DNA from: Amycolatopsis japonica
Lineage (GTDB): Bacteria; Actinomycetota; Actinomycetes; Mycobacteriales; Pseudonocardiaceae
Length of the DNA: 64,000 bases
NCBI RefSeq assembly: GCF_000732925.1
Contig: NZ_CP008953.1
Span: forward strand, 6,324,001 to 6,388,000
Direction of reading: 5' to 3'
Shown here: in pieces, positions 14,622 to 23,443 of the stretch
Layout of the letters: each line of letters opens with the position of its first letter
Numbering within the stretch: the first letter of the stretch is position 1
Position numbers and translations under genes: made by a program
Notes under the pieces: model-generated
The model's database searches: none
What the model saw: only the letters and a program-made list of their open reading frames with translations
What the model was told of the DNA's origin: nothing

Positions 14622-15455
14622 GTGACCGACATTCCCACCGTCAAGCTCAACAACGGGGTGGAGATGCCGCAGCTCGGGTTCGGCGTCTTCCAGGTGCCGG
14701 ACGAGGAGACCACCGCCGCGGTCAAGGCCGCGCTGGACGCGGGCTACCGCAGCATCGACACCGCCGCCATCTACGGCAACGAAGCGGGCGTCGGCAAGGC
14801 ACTCGCCGAGTCCGGGATCGCCCGCGACGAGCTGTTCATCACCACCAAGCTGTGGAACAGCGAACAGGGCTACGACGCCACGCTGAAGGCGTTCGACGCC
14901 AGCCTGGCCAAACTGGGCCTGGAGCACCTGGACCTCTACCTCATCCACTGGCCGACGCCTGAGCGCGATCTCTACCGCGACACGTGGAAGGCCTTCGAGA
15001 AGCTCTACGCCGACGGCCGGGTGCGCGCGATCGGCGTGTCCAACTTCCAGCCCGCGCATCTCGACCGGCTGGCCGACGCCGGTTCCGTGACCCCGGCGGT
15101 CAACCAGGTCGAGGTGCACCCGTACCTGCAGCAGGCCGAGGTGCGCGAATACGACGCGAAGCACGGCATCGCTACCGAGGCGTGGAGCCCGCTGGCCAAG
15201 GGCGGCGACCTGCTCGGCGAGGACGCGGTGAAGGCGCTGGCGTCGAAGCACGGCCGCACGCCGGCGCAGATCGTGCTGCGGTGGCATCTGCAGCTGGGCA
15301 ACGTCGTGATCCCGAAGTCCGTGACCCCGTCGCGGATCAAGGAGAACCTCGACGTCTTCGGGTTCACGCTGTCGGAGGAGGACATCGCTTCGCTGACCGT
15401 GCTGGACCGGGGCGAGCGGACCGGGCCGGATCCCGACACCTTCAACGTCGCGTAG
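14622..15455 (+). CDS. Aldo/keto reductase
   Basis: 277 residues from GTG 14622. A (beta/alpha)8 NADPH-dependent oxidoreductase of the 2,5-diketo-gluconate-reductase-like group (AKR5 type). All catalytic marks are present: SIDTAAIYGNE (Asp, Tyr), TTKLW (Lys), LIHWP (His), and the cofactor end IPKSVTPSRIKENLDVF. An ATG lies 15 nt upstream (14607), but the AAAGGAA at 14610-14616 sits at the right distance for the GTG and inside the longer reading, so GTG 14622 is favoured. Co-transcribed with the MFS pump; it probably reduces a carbonyl on a toxic compound. Confidence 0.85.
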   Translation: MTDIPTVKLNNGVEMPQLGFGVFQVPDEETTAAVKAALDAGYRSIDTAAIYGNEAGVGKALAESGIARDELFITTKLWNSEQGYDATLKAFDASLAKLGLEHLDLYLIHWPTPERDLYRDTWKAFEKLYADGRVRAIGVSNFQPAHLDRLADAGSVTPAVNQVEVHPYLQQAEVREYDAKHGIATEAWSPLAKGGDLLGEDAVKALASKHGRTPAQIVLRWHLQLGNVVIPKSVTPSRIKENLDVFGFTLSEEDIASLTVLDRGERTGPDPDTFNVA

Positions 15456-15459
15456 GCAC

Positions 15460-15518
15460 AAGTCCGTGAAGGCCTCCTTGAGGGACCCAGGGTCCCTCAA
15501 GGAGGCCTTCACGGACTT
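15460..15518 (+). terminator. Perfect 28-bp stem after the aldo/keto reductase
   Basis: Arms 15460-15487 and 15491-15518 are exact complements with a 3-nt loop. It begins 4 nt after the stop and so probably terminates the MFS/reductase mRNA. There is no T-tract. Read as codons it is open on both strands (KASLRDPGSLKEAFTD), a property shared with the other hairpin families here. Confidence 0.75.
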
Positions 15519-15622
15519 TCGCAGGTAGCGGGCGTAGCGCTTTGTTCTCGCACGAGCCCGCTGCGTAGCCGGTTACTATTCGGCCGCACAGACGGCACTT
15601 GTGCGAAAAGAGGTAACCGACG

Positions 15623-17506
15623 ATGCAGGCCCGAGGACGCGCCGTCCTCGCGACACTTCTGCTCGTGGCGTTCCCGGTGGTGGTCGTCGCGGTGGGTGTC
15701 GCCAGTGTGCTTGCGGGCCTGCGGATCCAGGGCAAGATCGGCACCTACGTCATGTTCGGCGGGCTGGCGATCATGGTCGCGCTCGCCTTCGGGCTGCTGA
15801 GCGCGTTGCGGGCGCGGCGTCCCCCGATCGAGGGGCCGCGGCTGGACCGCGACGCCCATCCCGCGTTGTGGGAGATGATCGACGACCTCGCCGCGCAGGT
15901 GAAGACGCGGCCGCCGGACGAGATCGTGCTGATCGGCGAGATCAACGCGGCGGTCAGCGAGGACGCCCGGTTCCTCGGTCTGCGGCCGGGCCGCCGCACG
16001 ATGCTGATCGGGCTGCCGCTGCTGGCGGCGATGAGCGTCAGCGAGCTGCGGTCGGTCCTCGCGCACGAACTCGGCCACTACAGCGGCGGCCACACCCGCC
16101 TGCTCGCGCTGACCTACCGCGGCACCCAGACACTCGCCTTCACCGTCGACAGGCTGGACGGCGGCCCTGCCAGGGCCTTGCTCTCCGCCTACTCGAAGCT
16201 GTACCTGCTGGTCGCGCGGTCGGCGAACCGGCGGCAGGAACTGCAGGCCGACGAGGCGTCCGTGCTCGCCGCGGGCAGCCGCACGGCGGCAGCGGCACTG
16301 CGGAAGGCCGCGACGCTGAGCCCGCTGTGGAAGGACTACGCCGAGCGCTATCTCTCGCTCGGCGCGGCGGCGCGGCGTACTCCCCCGGTGCTGCTGGGGT
16401 TCCGCTCGTACCTCAACCACCCCGTCCAGCGGGACTGGGTGGCCGAGTACGCCGAAGACGTCATCGACGGCGAAGAGCTCTCGAAGTACGACAGCCACCC
16501 GCCCACGAAACGGCGTATCGCCGCTCTGGCGGGCGTCCCGGACAACCCGGTGAAGCCGGACGCGCGACCGGGCTGGTCGCTGCTGGGCGCGCCGAAGGTC
16601 GACGTGCCGGAGGCGGAGCTGGACGTGCTGATCCGCGACGTCGGGCCGCGCGCGGACTGGGACGAGGTCGTCAAACGCGCGGGCCGTGCGTCGGTGGCGG
16701 AGGGCGCGCGGCTGCTGACCGCGGCCGGGATCGAGAGCAGGCTGGCGCCGCGCGGCACGATCGGCGAGGTCGTGCGGGTCCTGCGTGACGGCGACGCCGA
16801 CGCGCTCGCGAAACCCCTGCGGGCCCCGTCGCGCGAAGAGGGCCTGGAACTGCTGACCGAACTGTTCGCCGACACCGTCACCGCCGCGATGATCGACAAC
16901 GGTGTCGCCGCGCACCGCCTGAACTGGGGCGGCGGCTGGGAACTGTGCCTCGGCGACGGCGAGCCGTTCGACGTCGCCGAACTGGTCGGCGCGGCGGTGC
17001 GCAGCCCGCGCGCGGTCGACGAACTGGTCCACAACCTGCAGCTGCTGAGCGTGCCCGCCGCCTACTTCTGCAAACAGGAACCCCAACCGGAGCCGGATCC
17101 CGCCGAAGCCCGCATGCTCGGGCTGTTCACCGCGTTGAAGGCCAAACGGAAGCTCTACGACCTGATCGTCTGCGACACCGAAGTGGTGCTGCTGCCGATG
17201 GCGCGTTCGGTGCTGATCCGCCGCGGCCTCGCCGGCCTGATCGGGGCGCGCGGGGTGTCCGACCGCAAGCGGATCCGGAAGCTGCGGGAGCGCGGCCTCG
17301 ACGATCTGCGCGCCGAACCGGGCGCCCGGCGGATCCCGTTGTCGGACATCGTCGCGGGCGGTTTCCCGCGCCGGAAGCTGACCACGTACCTGACACTGGA
17401 ACTGTCCGACGGCGAGACCCTGGAACTGGCGATCACCGGCAACACCGAGGATTTCGGCGCCGCTCACGACGAACTGACGGCGTTCTTCGGCTCGTTGAAA
17501 GCCTGA
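15623..17506 (+). CDS. M48 family metalloprotease with long C-terminal extension
   Basis: 627 residues. Two N-terminal membrane segments (about 8-30 and 40-58) precede an M48/Ste24-HtpX peptidase domain with the zinc motif HELGH (His148) and a downstream ELQADEASVLAAG with the third ligand Glu. M48 cores end near residue 320; here a further 300 residues follow. The last 110 (YDLIVCDTEVVLLPM ... IPLSDIVAGGFPR ... YLTLELSDGETLELAI) read like a PH/YcxB-type beta-barrel. Active site predicted at the membrane. Monocistronic: hairpins flank it on both sides. RBS AAGAGG lies 11 nt before the ATG. Confidence 0.8.
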   Translation: MQARGRAVLATLLLVAFPVVVVAVGVASVLAGLRIQGKIGTYVMFGGLAIMVALAFGLLSALRARRPPIEGPRLDRDAHPALWEMIDDLAAQVKTRPPDEIVLIGEINAAVSEDARFLGLRPGRRTMLIGLPLLAAMSVSELRSVLAHELGHYSGGHTRLLALTYRGTQTLAFTVDRLDGGPARALLSAYSKLYLLVARSANRRQELQADEASVLAAGSRTAAAALRKAATLSPLWKDYAERYLSLGAAARRTPPVLLGFRSYLNHPVQRDWVAEYAEDVIDGEELSKYDSHPPTKRRIAALAGVPDNPVKPDARPGWSLLGAPKVDVPEAELDVLIRDVGPRADWDEVVKRAGRASVAEGARLLTAAGIESRLAPRGTIGEVVRVLRDGDADALAKPLRAPSREEGLELLTELFADTVTAAMIDNGVAAHRLNWGGGWELCLGDGEPFDVAELVGAAVRSPRAVDELVHNLQLLSVPAAYFCKQEPQPEPDPAEARMLGLFTALKAKRKLYDLIVCDTEVVLLPMARSVLIRRGLAGLIGARGVSDRKRIRKLRERGLDDLRAEPGARRIPLSDIVAGGFPRRKLTTYLTLELSDGETLELAITGNTEDFGAAHDELTAFFGSLKA

Positions 17507-17525
17507 CGCCGCGCGCGTTCCCGAC

Positions 17526-17578
17526 GTCGCGAAAGCCACTTTCGCGACGTCTGATGTCCCGAAAGTGGCTTTCGCGGC
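17526..17578. terminator. 53-nt hairpin (23-7-23) between convergent genes
   Basis: Arms 17526-17548 and 17556-17578 pair at 21 of 23 positions (plus one G-T) around loop GTCTGAT. It lies between the M48 gene and the convergent methyltransferase, and can serve both. The left arm can also fold on itself (10-bp stem). It is a sequence relative of the perfect hairpin at 29846. Confidence 0.75.
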
Positions 17579-17603
17579 ATGCCGCCGGCGGTCGGGCGAC
17601 CCG

Positions 17604-18434
17604 TTAAGGCTTGATCCCCACACCACCGAGGCTCAGGTGGTTCAGCTCCGTCAGCGGAGCGAGACGCGGCCCCTCCGGCCACCACTCGTGCAGGTGCACC
17701 ACGCCGGGTTCGAGGATCTCCAGCCCGTCGAACAGCGACTCGATCTCATCTCGCCCGCGATGGACCGTGCGGTGCCCGGTGCCGGCCATCAGATCGTCGA
17801 GCTTCCGGGCGAGTGCGCCACGCGAGCCCTCGCCGGGTGTGAAGTCGTGCGTGATCAGCACATAGGACCCCGGCGCGATCGCGTCGACATAGGCGCGCAC
17901 GACGGCCCGCGCCTTGCCGAGGTCTTCGATGTGGTGCAGCACCGAGTTCAGGATCACCGCGACCGGGCGGTCGAGTTCGATGTGCTCGGCGACCACCGGA
18001 TCGGCGAGGGTCCGCGCGGGATCGGTCAGATCCGCGCCGCTCACGTGGACGAGGTGGTCCTCCAGCAGCGCCAGGCCGTGCGCCTGGACCACCGGGTCGT
18101 GGTCGACGTACACGACCAGCGCGTCCGGGTTGTACCGCTGCGCCGCCTGATGGGTGTTCTCCGCGGTGGGCAGCCCGGAGCCGAGATCGAGGAACTGGTC
18201 GATACCGCGGGCGTCGGCGAGGAAGCGGACCACCCGGTTCGCCCAGGCGCGGAACTCCTTGGCCATCGCGGCGGCGTCGGGGGCGAGGGCGAGCAGGTCC
18301 ACGACGGCCTGCCTGTCGACCTCGTAGTGGTCGTGCCCGCCGAGCAGGACGTCCTTCATCCGGGCGAGATTGGGCTTGCTGTAGTCGAGGGGGAGCGGGC
18401 GCCTCGGCACAGACCGGACCTCGTCCGAAGTCAT
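17604..18434 (-). CDS. SAM-dependent methyltransferase (Methyltransf_19 type)
   Basis: 276 residues. It matches the actinobacterial group of SAM methyltransferase-like proteins (PF04672): PNLARMKDVLLGGHDHYEVDR at the start, QFLDLGSGLPTAENTHQ (SAM-binding glycine motif), VVYVDHDPVV, and ILNSVLHHI. These are common in multiple copies in actinomycetes and mostly uncharacterised. Start ATG 18434 has GGTGGAAC upstream; a longer in-frame reading adds unconvincing residues. Ends toward the M48 gene with a shared terminator. Confidence 0.8.
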   Translation of the reverse strand: MTSDEVRSVPRRPLPLDYSKPNLARMKDVLLGGHDHYEVDRQAVVDLLALAPDAAAMAKEFRAWANRVVRFLADARGIDQFLDLGSGLPTAENTHQAAQRYNPDALVVYVDHDPVVQAHGLALLEDHLVHVSGADLTDPARTLADPVVAEHIELDRPVAVILNSVLHHIEDLGKARAVVRAYVDAIAPGSYVLITHDFTPGEGSRGALARKLDDLMAGTGHRTVHRGRDEIESLFDGLEILEPGVVHLHEWWPEGPRLAPLTELNHLSLGGVGIKP

Positions 18435-18573
18435 GGACACGTTCCACCCTTCAGCCGCGCACAGGCCACGCGAACGTGCCCACGGCTCCCTCGACATCGA
18501 CGGACCGTACACAGATTACGACATGGCGTGCACCCCCGTGAACCTCCCCAAGGGCCTTGGCTACCTGCGACGA

Positions 18574-19671
18574 TCACCCGAAGCCGAGTTCGCGCCAGGT
18601 GCGTCCACCGTCGGTCGTGCGGTACACGGCGGACCCGCCATCGGCGTCCGGCAGACCGTCCACGACCACGCCGACCCGTTCGTCCGGGAAGTCCAGATCG
18701 TTGAGGCAGACCCCGCGGCCGCTGAGCACGGTCGTCGTCCAGGTCGTGCCGCCGTCGGCGGTGCTGTGCAGGAAGCCGGTGCCGCCGCCTTCCGCCGCGA
18801 CGGTCGCCGCCGTGGGTGAGGCGGCGCTGAAGCTCTGGTTGATGCCGAGGGTCGGCGCCTGCGCCGTCCCGATGAAATGCCCGCCGAGCTTCGGCGCGCG
18901 CCACAGCCGCCGGACGGTCGCGCCCGGCTGCGGTGTCCCCGGTCCCCCGCTGCACAGCGCGAGCACCTGTCCCCGCCGTACTCCGCTCAGCGAAGCCGAA
19001 CTGTCCGCCGGGCAGGGCGGCGGCGCGGTCGCGAAGGTCAAGCCGTCCGAAGAAGTCCAGTACTTCTGGACGCGGTAATCCGCCCCCATGGACACCTGGA
19101 CCCCGCCGCTCGTGGCGATGTCGCCGTAGGTCGTGGCGCCGGTGACGGTGAATCCCGGGACCGGCAGGAGAAGCCGCGTGCCGGAGATCCCGGCGTACAA
19201 CGTCGTCGTCGACGGGCTGCCGAAACCGGTGACCATCGCGAACACCCGAGGGCCCGCTTCGGTGATCTTCGAAATATAGAAGGGTTCCCGAACCCCGGCG
19301 AGCCTGACCTCGGACCAGTTGCCGCCACCGTCGTGGCTGGCGAGCAGCCTGGTGCCGTCGGAAAGGAAGACGTCGCGCTCGTCGATCACCGTGAGCTTGA
19401 CCTGATTGTGGTTGTCCGGCAACGAGATCGGCGGTTCGCCCGCGCGCCGCCACCGCTTCCCGCCGTCGGTCGTCGACAGCAGGGACGCGCACCATCCCGG
19501 TTTCCCGCACGGCGAGAACCCGAGGACGAATCCGCGCGACGGCCCGGTCCAGCTCGTCGACGCTGGGGCGAAACCCTTGGGCACCAGCGGATCGGCGACG
19601 GCGGGCGGGGTGAAGACGGCGAGGGCGGTCAGTGCGGCGGCGGCGAGCGCGGCCCACCGGTTCGGCTTCAT
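18574..19671 (-). CDS. Secreted BNR/sortilin-type beta-propeller protein
   Basis: 365 residues with a clear Sec signal peptide (residues 1-26, WAALAAAALTALAVFTPPAVA). The mature part carries Asp-box (BNR) motifs of the SxDxGxxW type: STTDGGKRW, SHDGGGNW, STADGGTTW and RTTDGGRTW, spread so as to suggest a six- or seven-blade propeller. BNR motifs occur in sialidases and in non-catalytic photosystem-stability/Vps10 proteins; no sialidase Arg triad or FRIP motif is evident, so a binding or structural role outside the cell is more likely. Transcribed away from the Ser/Thr kinase gene. Confidence 0.8.
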   Translation of the reverse strand: MKPNRWAALAAAALTALAVFTPPAVADPLVPKGFAPASTSWTGPSRGFVLGFSPCGKPGWCASLLSTTDGGKRWRRAGEPPISLPDNHNQVKLTVIDERDVFLSDGTRLLASHDGGGNWSEVRLAGVREPFYISKITEAGPRVFAMVTGFGSPSTTTLYAGISGTRLLLPVPGFTVTGATTYGDIATSGGVQVSMGADYRVQKYWTSSDGLTFATAPPPCPADSSASLSGVRRGQVLALCSGGPGTPQPGATVRRLWRAPKLGGHFIGTAQAPTLGINQSFSAASPTAATVAAEGGGTGFLHSTADGGTTWTTTVLSGRGVCLNDLDFPDERVGVVVDGLPDADGGSAVYRTTDGGRTWRELGFG

Positions 19672-19815
19672 GACCACGAGACGTACGGCCCGCGCCGGGG
19701 TTGCCCGCCGTTCGGGGTGAACCCGCGGATCTTCTCCGGTAGGCTCCCCACCCTTGTTTCGCCCGGGGCCGGACCGGGTATACGGCGTTCGGCCGGTGAG
19801 ACGGAGGTAGCACCG

Positions 19816-21135
19816 ATGGACGACGCGGGTTCGCGTGCTGGCGGTGACGAGGAGGAGGAACCCGATGCCGGGACCACTCAACGCCGGTTCAGCCTGAACG
19901 TCCACGACCCGGACCATCTCCCGCGCAAACTCGCCGGCCGCTACGAGGTCGGCGAGCTGCTCGGACGCGGCGCGACCGCACGCGTCTTCCGCGCCCGCGA
20001 CCTGCTCGAACAGCGTGAAGTGGCACTGAAGCTGTTCCACGCCGACACGATGACCCGGGACGAGCGCCGCCGCCAGCAGGAGATCCAGACGCTCAGCGCG
20101 GTCCGCCACCCCGGACTCGTCCCGCTGTACGACGCGGGCACCGACGACGGCTACACCTACCTCACGATGCGCCTGGTCGACGGGCCGAACCTGGCCCAGC
20201 GGCTGCGCTCCGGCCCGCTTCCCCAGGACGAGGTCGTCGAGCTGACCGCCCGGCTGGCCGACGCGCTCGCGCACGTCCACGCGCACGGCATCACCCACCG
20301 TGACCTCAAACCGGCGAACATCCTGATCGCCGACGACGGCCCGCTGATCGGCGACTTCGGGGTGGCGCACGCCTTCGACGCGACCAGGGTGACCGAGACC
20401 GGCGGTGTCGTCGGCACGGCGGCGTACATGGCGCCCGAACAGGTCCGCGGCGAGAACGTCGGCCCGCCCGCCGACGTCTATTCGCTCGGCCTGGTCCTGC
20501 TCGAATGCCTGTCCGGGGAACGGGAGTACACCGGGACCCCGGTCGAGGCCGCGGTCGGACGGCTGCACCGGCCGCCGCGGATCCCCTCCGGACTGTCGGC
20601 CACCATGACGACGCTGTTGCGCGGGATGACGGCGCGGAAACCGTCGCAGCGCCCGACGGCCGCGGCGATCTCCCGGATCCTGCTGGAGGATTCCACCGGT
20701 ACGAAGGTCGCCCATCTCGCGCCCGCCACCCGCAAACGGGCGGCCGTGGTCGCCGCCATCAGCGCGCCCGCCGCCGCGATCACCATCGGGGTGTTGCTCG
20801 CGATGAACCAGGCCCCGGCGGATCAGCCGGTTCAGCCTGGCGGCCTGATACCCCCTGCGGCGACCGGCTCGTCCGCCCCGGTGGCGGGCCAGGGGCCGCG
20901 GTCGTCGGAGGCGGCCGAGGTGGCCACCCGCGGCCCGAAGGCGAGCAACGCCACCGTCGTGGTGACCGAAGACGTGCCCGCCTCCTCGGATCCGTCCGGT
21001 GCCACCGAAAGCATCGACGCCACCTCGACCCCGAGGGACACGACCGCCGCCAGCGAGCGGCAGACCACCTCGGGCAAGCCGAGCAAGACCCGGCCGAGCC
21101 CGCCGACGAAGAGCAAGCCAGGCCCTCCCGGCTGA
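19816..21135 (+). CDS. Membrane Ser/Thr protein kinase (PknB type)
   Basis: 439 residues. Complete Hanks-type kinase domain (about 41-290): GRGATARVF (glycine loop), VALKLFH (Lys72), THRDLKPANI (catalytic loop), GDFGVAH (DFG) and YMAPEQ. One membrane helix follows (about 305-323, AAVVAAISAPAAAITIGVLL). The outside part is only about 115 residues, Ser/Thr/Pro-rich and without PASTA repeats, so it probably senses nothing by itself or sits in the wall. RBS GGAGGTAG lies 5 nt before the ATG. The small membrane protein at 21184 is probably in the same operon. Confidence 0.9.
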   Translation: MDDAGSRAGGDEEEEPDAGTTQRRFSLNVHDPDHLPRKLAGRYEVGELLGRGATARVFRARDLLEQREVALKLFHADTMTRDERRRQQEIQTLSAVRHPGLVPLYDAGTDDGYTYLTMRLVDGPNLAQRLRSGPLPQDEVVELTARLADALAHVHAHGITHRDLKPANILIADDGPLIGDFGVAHAFDATRVTETGGVVGTAAYMAPEQVRGENVGPPADVYSLGLVLLECLSGEREYTGTPVEAAVGRLHRPPRIPSGLSATMTTLLRGMTARKPSQRPTAAAISRILLEDSTGTKVAHLAPATRKRAAVVAAISAPAAAITIGVLLAMNQAPADQPVQPGGLIPPAATGSSAPVAGQGPRSSEAAEVATRGPKASNATVVVTEDVPASSDPSGATESIDATSTPRDTTAASERQTTSGKPSKTRPSPPTKSKPGPPG

Positions 21136-21183
21136 GCGACCGCCCGGCCGGGTGTCCACAGTGGACGATGATGGGAGACGGCG

Positions 21184-21570
21184 ATGACCTACATCAACGA
21201 CCCGCGTGAGCCACCGGAAGAGATCGTCGAACAGACGCCCGCCAGGATCCGTGTCGTGCGGATCGTCAACGCCCTCGTCCACGCGATCTGCTGGATCTTC
21301 GCGCTGGTGCTGATCGTGCACATCCTGCTGGTGTTCGGCGAAGCCAATCCGGGGAACGGGTTCGCGCAGCTGATCGACCAGTGGTCGCGAGCGGTCTCGC
21401 TCGGGCTGCGGAACCTGTTCACCCCGGAAGGGCTCAAACCCCGGACGCTGTTCAACGACGGCCTCGCCGCCCTGCTGTGGCTGATCATCGGCGGGGTGGT
21501 GACCGATCTGGTGTCGCGGATCGGCCTGCCCGGCCCGAAGCGGGTCTGGTACCGCCGACCGCTCAGTTGA
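21184..21570 (+). CDS. Small membrane protein, YggT-like
   Basis: 128 residues with two hydrophobic segments (IVNALVHAICWIFALVLIVHILLV, about 33-56; and DGLAALLWLIIGGVVTDLV, about 93-111). The first segment is of the kind seen in YggT-family proteins, but I would not insist on the family. It starts 48 nt after the Ser/Thr kinase stop, on the same strand, and its 3' end overlaps the convergent small gene by 8 nt. The role is unknown; being a kinase substrate or partner would be a guess. Confidence 0.6.
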   Translation: MTYINDPREPPEEIVEQTPARIRVVRIVNALVHAICWIFALVLIVHILLVFGEANPGNGFAQLIDQWSRAVSLGLRNLFTPEGLKPRTLFNDGLAALLWLIIGGVVTDLVSRIGLPGPKRVWYRRPLS

Positions 21571-21736
21571 GCGAACCCGGTCTCGCTTCCGGAGCGTCAC
21601 CGGCCTGGGCCTGCTCGGCCTGGACGTCGGTGACCTCCGGGGCGGCCTCGGTCTCGGCCGACGGCTGCTCCGGCTCGTGTTCGGTCTCGAAGTGCTCACG
21701 GCACCAACGGCCGTAGCGTCTGGCGTGCACGGTCAT
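21563..21736 (-). CDS. Small acidic hypothetical protein
   Basis: 57 residues starting MTVHARRYGRWCREHFETE, then a run rich in Glu, Ala and Pro. Too small to recognise, but a very strong ribosome binding site (GAGGAGGT, 7 nt before the ATG) supports real translation. It overlaps the end of the convergent membrane-protein gene by 8 nt. Function unknown. Confidence 0.55.
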   Translation of the reverse strand: MTVHARRYGRWCREHFETEHEPEQPSAETEAAPEVTDVQAEQAQAGDAPEARPGSLN

Positions 21737-21795
21737 CGCGGCACCTCCTCCTCTGCCCACCACGATCCCCCATCATTGTGACGTGCGCCACTCGT

Positions 21796-22338
21796 TTATC
21801 CGGCGAATCGGGCCACGATCGCGGCGCAGAACGCGGGCAGGTCGCCGGGGTTCCGGCTGGAGATCAGGCCGTTGTCGTCGACCACCTCCTGGTCGACGAC
21901 GGTGCCGCCGGCGTTGCGGATGTCGGTGCGCACACTCGGGTACGACGTGAGCGTGCGGCCGCGGACCACGTCGGCCTCGACCAGCGTCCACGGCCCGTGA
22001 CAGATCACCCCGACGGGCTTTCCGCTGTTCACGAAGTCGCGCACGAAGCGGACCGCGTTCTCGTCCACGCGCAGATTGTCCGGATTCATCGTGCCGCCGG
22101 GCAGGACGAGCGCGTCGAAGTCGTCGACCGTGACGTCCTTGACGACCCGGTCGACGGTGAACTTGTCCGCCTTGTCGATGTCGCCGTTCATGGCCTGGAT
22201 CTCGCCGGGTTCCAGCGAGACGATCTCGGCGGTGGCCCCGGCGTCCGTGACCGCCTTGCGGGGTTCGACCAGTTCGACCTGTTCCACGCCGTCCGCGACG
22301 AGGATGGCCACGCGGCGTCCGTTGAGCGATGTCGTCAT
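21796..22338 (-). CDS. DJ-1/PfpI family protein
   Basis: 180 residues, the standard length. PfpI subfamily of the class I glutamine-amidotransferase-like fold: VAILVADGVEQVEL at the start, DALVLPGGTMNPDNLR, and the nucleophile elbow GVICHGPW with the reactive Cys. Members act as glyoxalase, deglycase or chaperone-like stress proteins in the cytoplasm. Start ATG 22338 has AGGAGGG before it. Transcribed divergently from topoisomerase IB; the 97-nt gap should hold both promoters. Confidence 0.85.
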   Translation of the reverse strand: MTTSLNGRRVAILVADGVEQVELVEPRKAVTDAGATAEIVSLEPGEIQAMNGDIDKADKFTVDRVVKDVTVDDFDALVLPGGTMNPDNLRVDENAVRFVRDFVNSGKPVGVICHGPWTLVEADVVRGRTLTSYPSVRTDIRNAGGTVVDQEVVDDNGLISSRNPGDLPAFCAAIVARFAG

Positions 22339-22435
22339 CGGTTCCCTCCTGAAGTCGTGTTCGCCCCCGGCTACCCCGCGGCGGCCTCGCCGAACCATGG
22401 GCATGAACCGCGATCACCGGGGGTATTCGCCGCGC

Positions 22436-23443
22436 ATGCGATTGCGGCGAGCGGATCTGGGCTCCACCGGTATCGGGAGGCGGCGAAGAGGCCGGGGTTT
22501 CGGCTACCTGACGCCGGACGGCGAACCGCTGAAGGACGAGGAGACGATCGAGCGCATCGAGGCGCTGGCGATCCCGCCCGCGTGGCGGCGCGTATGGATC
22601 GCGCCGCACGAGAACGCCCACATCCAGGCCGTCGGAGTCGACGACGCGGGCCGGAAGCAGTACCTGTACCACGGAGAATGGCGACGGGCCCGCGACGAGG
22701 AGAAGCACGAGCGCGTCCTCACGCTGGCGCGGCGCCTCCCCCGGCTGCGCCGGACCATCCGGGAGGATCTCGCTTCCCGCGGCCTCACCCGCGAACGGGT
22801 CCTGGCCGGCGCGCTCCGCATGCTCGACCTCGGCGTGTTCAGGACCGGTGGCGAAAGCTACGCCGACGAGAACGGCACGCACGGGGTGGCGACCCTGCTG
22901 TGCGAGCACGTTTCGATCCGGGAAGGCTGCCTGCTTTGCGACTATCCGGCGAAAGGCGGGATCCAGCGGAAGGTCCGGCTGCGGGACGAGGGCCTCGTCC
23001 GGCTGATCCGCTCGCTCAGGCGTGCCCGCGGTGACGAGGTGCGCCTGCTCGCCTACCGGAACGGTCGCGGGTGGCAGGAGATCCGGGCCGAAGACCTCAA
23101 CGAGCGGTTCAAGGAACTCACGGGCGACGACTTCACGGCCAAGGACCTGCGCACCTGGAACGCCACCGTCCTCGCCGCTTCCGCCTTCGCGGAGACCGAA
23201 AAGCCTTCCAGTGAAAGAGGATTGAAGCGGGTCGAGAAGGCCGTGATGGCCGAAGTCGCCGAAGGACTGGGCAACACGCCGGCCGTGGCGCGACGGTCCT
23301 ATGTGGACCCTCGCGTGATCACCGCCTACCGCCGGGACCGGACGATCGCGCGTGCGACGCGACGGGCGGAGAAGATCTCCGATCCCGACGAGGCCCGCGA
23401 CATCGTGGAGCGTGCGGTGGTGCGGCTACTGAACGGGTCGTGA
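22436..23443 (+). CDS. DNA topoisomerase IB
   Basis: 335 residues, the usual length of the bacterial (poxvirus-like) type IB enzymes. The N-terminal DNA-clamp part begins GRGFGYLTPDGEPL; the catalytic part contains the KDLRTWNATVLAA motif (active-site Arg) and the nucleophile Tyr289 in RRSYVDPRVI. It relaxes DNA supercoils through a 3'-phosphotyrosyl link. An alternative in-frame ATG at 22397 would add 13 residues. The 3' end overlaps the convergent phosphatase gene by 18 nt, so no terminator fits between them. Confidence 0.9.
   Translation: MRLRRADLGSTGIGRRRRGRGFGYLTPDGEPLKDEETIERIEALAIPPAWRRVWIAPHENAHIQAVGVDDAGRKQYLYHGEWRRARDEEKHERVLTLARRLPRLRRTIREDLASRGLTRERVLAGALRMLDLGVFRTGGESYADENGTHGVATLLCEHVSIREGCLLCDYPAKGGIQRKVRLRDEGLVRLIRSLRRARGDEVRLLAYRNGRGWQEIRAEDLNERFKELTGDDFTAKDLRTWNATVLAASAFAETEKPSSERGLKRVEKAVMAEVAEGLGNTPAVARRSYVDPRVITAYRRDRTIARATRRAEKISDPDEARDIVERAVVRLLNGS

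Noticed and set aside
19816-21135. PASTA-type PknB kinase
   Set aside because: The outside part is short, Ser/Thr/Pro-rich and has no PASTA repeats, so I call it only a PknB-type kinase.
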